Assembly (NCBI RefSeq): GCF_905404315.1
Contig: NC_066292.1
Location: 8,184,001 to 8,248,000 of the forward strand
Length of the DNA: 64,000 nucleotides
Direction: 5' to 3'
Origin: Leptidea sinapis
Lineage: Eukaryota; Arthropoda; Insecta; Lepidoptera; Pieridae
Below are positions 57,651-64,000 of the stretch, piece after piece (position 1 is the first letter of the stretch; each line of letters begins with the position of its first letter). The notes beneath the pieces were generated by a model. That model saw only the letters and a list, made by a program, of their open reading frames with translations. It was not told the DNA's origin and did no database searches. Position numbers and translations under genes: made by a program.

Positions 57651-58297
57651 ATTGTATTAAATATATTGGTGTCAGGTACTTAAAGTAATAGGCAAATGGG
57701 GTATGCCTATTTAGGGGCTAGATAAAGTGTGAGGTAATTATAATTATATGAAAATATAATCTTAAATTTGCAATAATAAAAATTCGTTACACAAATTTTA
57801 TAAGTAATATCTTTTCGTACGTAGGTACTTACGCCAATACCAAATCTCACCAATACTTTCAGCCAAATTTAATTATAAAAAGCCATATGTTTTCGGTTTT
57901 CTAAATTCATATGTAAGCTTATAAAGGTTATCATCATAAGGGTATACACACCAGCCGAGATATTCAAAGGAGGTTAGAATAATTGGAACTGGGCTTATAA
58001 GGGCTTGAACCAGGTACCTAATTCAAAAATGACACTTATGAATGTCTAAATTATACTTTACCATTTACCAAAATAAGAAAATCCATGTTTTTTAAATGGC
58101 TAGTTCTTTATAATATAGAAGTTAGATTTATATCATAAATTTAAAGTTAGATAGATACATAAGTAAACCTCTCACATCTTCCAATATAACTATATTATCT
58201 GTAATGTAAAACCTCTTGTGGGTTTGTTAATTATTGTTGCCAGTAAACATCAGCTGCTGAGTTTATTATTCGGTTACTTAAGCACAAAATATCAAAT
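57651..58297. other. dmrt99B intron 3, no gene seen
   Basis: AT-rich with no clear repeat or gene. Confidence 0.3.
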
Positions 58298-58570
58298 AAT
58301 AAAGGTAAAAGGCATATAGTTTCTCAAAATTGATTCCATTAGAATTCTTTTTGATATCATTCCTAAAACTACCACCGCTTCGGAAACAAATGGCGCTCTG
58401 AGAGAGAAGAAGCGGCGCAAGAAACTATAGAAATGGAAAAATATACAATATTGTACTGTCATTACAGTACAGTATAACATTTACCGTTAAATCTATTATG
58501 TATCTTATGAAGCCTACTACAATTAGTTACAAGCAATCTCTTAATTCTAGTGTTATAATAATGAATATCA
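58298..58570 (-). mobile_element. LINE 3' end fragment
   Basis: AAAAGGCATATAGTTTCTC, GCTTCGGAAACAAATGGCG and TTATGTATCTTATGAAGCC match 50825-51260 in order; the coding part is shorter. Confidence 0.65.
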
Positions 58571-58659
58571 CTTAATTAATTAATTGAATTAAGAGCAAAA
58601 AGGCCTTGTATAATTCACTAAACTTATCGTATATTATATTCGTACAAACAAGCAAATCT

Positions 58660-58810
58660 CAATATATCTAATACACATCGTTACGCACGGCGCGCAGTGG
58701 ACACCCGACATTACCTCAGTCAGTCGCGGCGTCACACCACACTGTCACGCTGACATACGTTTATTACGTGACCCGACTCTGTTCACGACTGTACCGAAGC
58801 GCTCTCAAGT
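58660..58810. other. GC-rich, non-repeat island
   Basis: CGTTACGCACGGCGCGCAG through TACCGAAGCGCTCTC stands out from AT-rich surroundings. It has no long open frame and no match in the window. It lies 1.6 kb before exon 4. Confidence 0.35.
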
Positions 58811-60426
58811 ATTTTTGATGTTTGAACGTTTACACGGAAAGTGTTTCAAAGGGCGTGTTCATAGTTTGTTGCTTTTTATGTGATTCATGCTTACAGTTTA
58901 CACACAGTTAAATAGCACGCTGCGTGAATACAAAATATTTCTTGTTTGAATTACGACTGCGTACTTCAAGTACTCAGTGTAACCAGCTCTCAGAAATATT
59001 GACGAATATTCATATACTGAGGTAATAGTTAGGTATTTTAAAATGACTGATAGGGGAACAAGTCAAGGACACGTTTTCGTTTCTGACTATCAATAATTGA
59101 TGTCACATCCTATTTTGAATAAATATATTTGAATTTCGACACAAAGATTAAGAGACCTGTGGGCCTACCATGAACTCTTATTGCGATTCAATTGACAAAT
59201 TAAAATCAACTGCTTTGCTATTTCGTACCACGACGTGATTAGAGCTATCTAGTTTAGGTTGACGTCGAATCAACTGATAAAATCGCAATGATGTCAATTG
59301 AATGTTAAAAATGGTATCAATTGTATCGCAGACTGATTTAGTTCGATCATTCATTCGTACCATGAGGTAATATTTCAACCTAAACTGGATAGCTTATTTG
59401 TCAGATTGACCGAATCGAAAAAAGTTGCTACTTCCTTAGAGGAAATGGAATCGTGTCGTTAATAACTTTTAAAAAATAGTGAAAACATAGAAAAGAAAAA
59501 TTTTATTGATTAGAGAAGAATACTTTATTGGACTTTTTTGTACAACAAAATACTGAAAATAAATAACAAAAATGAAAATACTAAGGACGAGGCAGTAAGG
59601 GCCCGGGCTATAGCCTGTTCGCAAGAACGAATTAAAAAAAATGTACTCTGTGGTCCTGTCAAATCAAACATCAATGGAGGTGCGTTCATAACTCGTTATT
59701 TTTACGAAAACACCCAATTAAACAATTAATTTTTAATACAAGAACTTTATTTATTTATATTACTATTATTTAATAACAACAAAAAAGGGAGGTCCACATG
59801 TATTTTTACGAAAAAAAAACCGCTGAAATTATATCTATTTAGGTTTCGAATCGAAACGCATATGCTTCGAATATATACGACTGTAGAGCGTCATCTATTT
59901 CTCACACCGCGGACATTCTTCATAAGCGATCTAAGTGCCATTCACTAATTGGTACGAATTTTAGTAATTCATATAAGGTACCTAAACTGAACTGCATCGG
60001 AATCGTATCGCTTATTAAAAGTTGCTGGTAGGCCCCCTGGCCCGAAAGGACAGATGCTGTGAGTGAAAGACGCCAGAAGTAAAAGATTTGAGGACCGAGG
60101 CCAATGGTGATTCTGTCGTTGCATAATTGCAACAAATATTTTTTTCTCTGTTAAAATTTAAAGCGACTCATATTGTATGTCGTCTATTTCGGTTAGATTA
60201 ATACCTTAGTCTTATCACAATCTATTTTAATGCAACTTCTTTTATAATACATAGATAATAAGGTCTGTAATTTATAAGAAATCGTCTTACGTGCTGATAG
60301 AAAATCCATTATCTATTTCAAACCTAGGAATAGTGGTTTCTTAATTTTATTAAAGTTTAGTTATAGTATACACTGCAGTTATGAAAGCCATAACTTGATA
60401 GACTAACACGTGTTTTTTGTTCACAG
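58811..60426. other. End of dmrt99B intron 3, no gene seen
   Basis: An imperfect 22-base inverted pair (AGCTATCTAGTTTAGGTTGA at 59242-59261 and its inverse near 59373-59393) suggests a small MITE. The acceptor tract of exon 4 closes the region. Confidence 0.35.
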
Positions 60427-61136
60427 TACAAAAACGAGCACGAATAACAGAAGTACCTTCAAGTCCATCGCCCCAGGACTCAAAGACACAAGCAGAGTCT
60501 CCCCCTCTAGGATCTCCACCACCACAATCACCTTCCGACCACGAACTTAACGTGGAAGAAGAACTAGACCATTCTGCATCACTCACGCCAGAAAACCTTT
60601 CACTAAAAGAAAGACATGATGACGTGAAAAAGGAAGATGACAAATGGGAAAGTCCTAACTACAAATACAGGCGCGCGAAACCAGAGAATCACTCGGAAAG
60701 TATCGAAGATTCCACGCCCTTCCAGAAATCACCTGTCGATGTTCTAATCAAAGTATTCCCTAGACGAAGCAGACAGGAAATTGAAGCTATCTTAGCAAGA
60801 TGTAAAGGAGATGTAGTGGCCGCTATGGAAATGATGATAACCGGACCTGAAGCATCTTACAGCCTCACTCCTGAGTCGTATATGCAGAGCTACCAATCAA
60901 AATCAGCCTTTTCCCCCCTTTCAAATCAAAGCTTTAAATTCTCGCCATCAAGACGATTCCTGACACCGCCCTACAGTGGAACAGGTTACTTGCCAACAGT
61001 GATACGGCCACCTCCTGAGTATCTATCTTCGTTCATGCCACCTTCGGAACTGATGTACGGGAGACAGTTGCAAGTCCCGTCTCCCGGAACATCACCAACG
61101 TCTGATAATACAAATAACGATGGCTTTTCTGATTAG
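60427..61136 (+). CDS. dmrt99B: dmrt99B exon 4: linker, DMA domain, C-terminus (residues 120-355)
   Basis: The acceptor TTTTTTGTTCACAG ends at 60426. The two first bases complete the codon begun in exon 3. The exon opens with QKRAR (possible nuclear-localisation cluster). A Pro/Ser-rich linker and an acidic stretch (NVEEELDHS) follow, then the DMA domain around residues 217-257 (SPVDVLIKVFPRRSRQEIEA, then LARCKGDVV and AMEMM). The tail is rich in Pro, Ser and Tyr and ends DNTNNDGFSD. The stop is TAG at 61134-61136. It has clearly higher GC than its surroundings. Confidence 0.95.
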
Positions 61137-61425
61137 GGATACCTTTTTGGGTAGAACTTTAGTTTTGAGCTAAGGAATGACATTTAAATGGTACAAAAAT
61201 AATTTAAGTACTTTTCTTTTGAGATAGTACAATATAAATCACCAATTCAGCGATTCTATTTTTTGCAGCTAATATCATACCGTAGGCTACTTAGATTGAC
61301 TGTATGAGTTCTGAATCTATCGTCTCTTGCTTCACTATGTTATTTCGTCTAGGCTACTGTTAACCAGACTTGTTTCATGTATATATTATTATATTTGTAT
61401 GATTTCGTAGCGGAATACATTTTAC
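61137..61425 (+). other. dmrt99B: dmrt99B 3' untranslated region
   Basis: Non-coding sequence from the stop codon to the AATAAA. No unusual structure was noted. Confidence 0.5.
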
Positions 61426-61431
61426 AATAAA
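61426..61431 (+). terminator. dmrt99B: dmrt99B polyadenylation signal
   Basis: AATAAA lies 290 bases after the stop codon, with T/GT-containing sequence after it. Longer 3' ends are possible because further A-rich hexamers occur downstream. Confidence 0.5.
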
Positions 61432-62039
61432 AACAAACCTACGAGTCATATTTGTTCTTCTCAAATATTAATACAGAGAATTAAATGACTCTGTCTAAAT
61501 AGTAATAAAAGTCGAGAAATTAATAATCAAGTAATACAGTGCGCCTTTGGATTCTCATTAATAATGCGTTGCGTCTATAATATAATTATTTTTCAAAGTA
61601 CATTCCTTCGATACTTTCTTAATTTTTCATTTTTTTTAACCATTGATAAAGCAGTTGTTCTACAGTTCCTCAGGGTCGCTTTGAATGGCCTCTTAGAACG
61701 CATAGCTTTTCTTGAATTTTTGAGAAATAATAAAATCACAAGTTGCATAATCCGGACAGATTCAGGATCAAAGCAATATATCTAAGTATCGTCACCAGGG
61801 ACAATATTATTTTACATTTTAAATACAGCAATTGACTGTCCAACGTTATTTTTTTATCATAATATTACGACACAGCAGCAAGCAGTCGTTTTTAGTCATC
61901 CCATAAACCATTCCGAATCATCAGGGATTCCTCTTTTGCGCTTAGCTCATACCAATATTTCAATCTATTGTCGTATGATATGCTTATTAGTTTCGATAAC
62001 AGCAGTCGCCGATCAAACACTTCCATGTCTGGATTTACT

Positions 62040-62258
62040 GAACCAGGAACATACAGAGCTACGAGAGCTTCCTTGTGGGGTGTTTCCGGGACGATACGAC
62101 ATGGGTACCTTCAAAAAAAAAAGCGCGTACACCTTCCTTAAAGGCCGGCAACGCTCTTGTGATTCCTCTGGTGTTGCAAGAGAATGTGGGCGGCGGTGAT
62201 CACTTAACACCAGGTGACCCGTACGCTCGTTTGTCCTCCTATTCCATAAAAAAAAACT
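62040..62258 (+). mobile_element. LINE 3' end, Jockey/CR1-type
   Basis: It reads [19 protein letters not shown], then after a frame change [20 protein letters not shown] and a stop. The 3' end is CTCCTATTCCATAAAAAAAA. It matches 26340-26540 closely, so it is fairly young. Confidence 0.72.
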
Positions 62259-63147
62259 TCACCACCAAATGTCAATTTAAGTCTCTGGCAACTATTTTGT
62301 TGCTGCGCAAATATTTTCTGGAGTTATTATTCATTGTACTGGCGCCACACAATTTTCAAAACGATTCCACATTGATTACAATGTGGAATCACACATACTA
62401 AAATGTAACCCGCACTCGGAGTGTATTTTCAAATAAAATTATTTATTTTTGTTTAAATAATTTTATTACAAATAGCCAGTTCAGAATCATTTATTGTGGC
62501 CCATGTATTATACTTATATTTTGACGTAAAACACTTAACACAGTAAGTAACAGTAAACACACAGTTAGCTTAAAGCTTCCTACTTATAAGCATTACCTAC
62601 TTACTACTGCCTAATTTAATCCGATATTCATAAAATTAATCATTAATTAAAGTACTTTGGGTATTTTGTGGCTTCTATCTGTGTTGCGACTGCGGAGGTT
62701 TGGTGTAAATCATTTTAAAATTGATGTTTTTAAATCCCGTACAAAAATTTTTTAGTTTGATTTGATTTGATTTATGACATGAGTGATGTACAAAATTAAT
62801 AGGAGTACTCTCATTATATAATTAAAATTTATTTAATTGTGTACTGTAGATATAATAGATAATATACTTTACATATAGATTCGACTTAGACCAAGGAATC
62901 ATGTAGCAGAGGTGTATTTTTTTTTTCAGAATTGAGTCCTGTATATAAAATTTTAACAGACAAGCTTAAGTTAATATAGTTTAGTAGAAAATCGTCCAAC
63001 TTGGTTCACTTAATTGGAATGAACAACCAGTACTTACTTCGAAGTTGTCCATTTAAAAGGCTCCTCACTGTATACAGTTGCAAGTTTTTCATTGCACAAG
63101 GGAATATAAGGAACCTTACTTCCACTTATAAAACTAGGGGAATTACT
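62259..63147. other. Intergenic downstream of dmrt99B, no gene seen
   Basis: AT-rich. A GATTT-type run (TTTGATTTGATTTGATTT) near 62756-62774 may be a retrotransposon tail. Confidence 0.3.
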
Positions 63148-63155
63148 TTATCGAC

Positions 63156-63504
63156 CTTAGATTAATGATTGGTTTCTGCTGCGCTCCAACTAGATAGCGC
63201 AGGAATAGTCGTAAAGTGCGACAACTAATACTACGCCCGTAGGCGTACTCGAGCCAGTCTCGTGTGTTCTCGTGGCGAACAATGTATGACGTGAACTTGT
63301 CAAATGGTCATGTTCTGTCAATCTTTTAATTAATTTCAATGTAAAATAACATGAAGCGTGTGTTACAAAATTTGAAAGATTCCGTTGAGTGTCAAGATGC
63401 CACGCACACAAGCATCTAATAGTAGCTGCAATAAAAAAGCTATTGTTCATAGGTAGTGCGGTATCTAGGGATCGGGTTGGAGCGCAACTAATCCTTAATC
63501 TAAG
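63156..63504 (+). mobile_element. Inverted-repeat element (CTTAGATTAA TIR) with 8 bp target duplication
   Basis: 349 bp with ends CTTAGATTAATGATTGG and CTAATCCTTAATCTAAG, flanked by exact 8 bp direct repeats TTATCGAC (63148-63155 and 63505-63512). An 8 bp duplication is typical of the hAT superfamily. It encodes no transposase. It shares its interior with 14330-14530. Confidence 0.8.
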
Positions 63505-63512
63505 TTATCGAC

Positions 63513-64000
63513 CTCTACTTAATACTGACAATGGAGGAGCACTGTCAGTATTCAAGTGGTATGATAACCAATTCTACATTAGTACTAATTAAGTTTTAAA
63601 TATACCATCAATTCGGAATTCAGGTTAAAACTGAAAAGAATAACTCTTGTGAGTATTTTGTTTATTTTTGAACATTGTGTCGTAAAATAAAAATAAATTC
63701 AGATTGAAATATTGTAAAAACGTGAAGATTAGTTTGGATTTAACTATATGTTTAAAAAAACACTTGAATTTGTCTTATGTCATAGTGACGTACCCGATGC
63801 GGTGTTGTAAATAAATACTCAATCTTGGAAGTTATTTAATATATTTAGAATATATTATTTGTGTATAAGGATTTATGCAAATTGTAATATAATAAGCACA
63901 TTTGTGTTGAGACTAATTGTATTTACGAGGTTTTAATGTGATGTATTGTTTGTTTGATTTAAAATGAGTTTTTAATGAAAAATTATTTTAAAGAATCAAG
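63513..64000. other. Intergenic, no gene seen
   Basis: AT-rich sequence to the end of the window without coding support. Confidence 0.3.

Noticed and set aside
60417..60426. Start of the last dmrt99B exon frame as an independent gene
   Set aside because: There is no ATG there; the bases are the acceptor tract, and the phase fits exon 3.
60350..60643. Minus-strand serine-rich frame
   Set aside because: A shadow of dmrt99B exon 4.

Overview
This is intron-rich, AT-rich animal nuclear DNA, almost certainly from a moth or butterfly (Lepidoptera). The reasons are GT-AG introns, one conserved arthropod transcription-factor gene spread over about 39 kb, and a very dense litter of repeats of kinds common in lepidopteran genomes: 5'-truncated non-LTR retrotransposons, tRNA-headed SINEs, Helitron ends with CTAG termini, and small inverted-repeat elements. 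No bacterial, organellar or CRISPR features are seen. The species cannot be named from the sequence alone.

Three host genes can be supported. (1) Positions 2046-3506, minus strand: a two-exon 5-hydroxyisourate hydrolase (transthyretin-like, uric acid breakdown), complete at 113 residues with the C-terminal YRGS motif. (2) Positions 5744-6595, minus strand: a 283-residue predicted secreted protein of unknown family, with a splice acceptor just before its ATG and a likely non-coding first exon near 7160-7240. (3) Positions about 22306-61431, plus strand: dmrt99B, a DM-domain and DMA-domain transcription factor of the DMRTA (DMRT4/5) group. Its four coding exons (22572-22670, 31743-31883, 33263-33380, 60427-61136) join in frame to 355 codons. 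A compact promoter (CCAAT, GC box, inverted CCAAT, TATA, initiator) lies at 22213-22310. Introns are 9.1 kb, 1.4 kb and 27 kb.

Everything else is intergenic or intronic. 600-1530 is an internally deleted RTE-like LINE; 2350-2910 LINE relics sit in the hydrolase intron; 4180-5290 holds mariner and LINE relics; 7338-10529 holds three copies of a TTAA-flanked element; 11.7-20.9 kb holds tRNA SINEs, inverted-repeat elements, Helitrons and LINE tails. The dmrt99B introns hold many copies of a roughly 310 bp SINE-like repeat (18.2 to 48.6 kb), Helitrons, LINE 3' ends, a LINE reverse-transcriptase fragment (51.5-52.1 kb) and several foldback elements. Some GC-rich, non-repeat-looking islands (11.2, 16.4, 21.1, 38.3, 47.8 and 58.7 kb) are possible regulatory DNA.

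The genes do not look functionally linked: a purine-catabolism enzyme, an orphan secreted protein and a developmental regulator are simply neighbours. I see no clearly new biological system. The most interesting items are the complete dmrt99B gene model with a possible short isoform made by intron retention, the strong intra-element hairpins in the SINE-like repeat, a foldback element carrying opposed tRNA-like sequences beside the DM exon, and a nested composite insertion at 15.7-16.4 kb.
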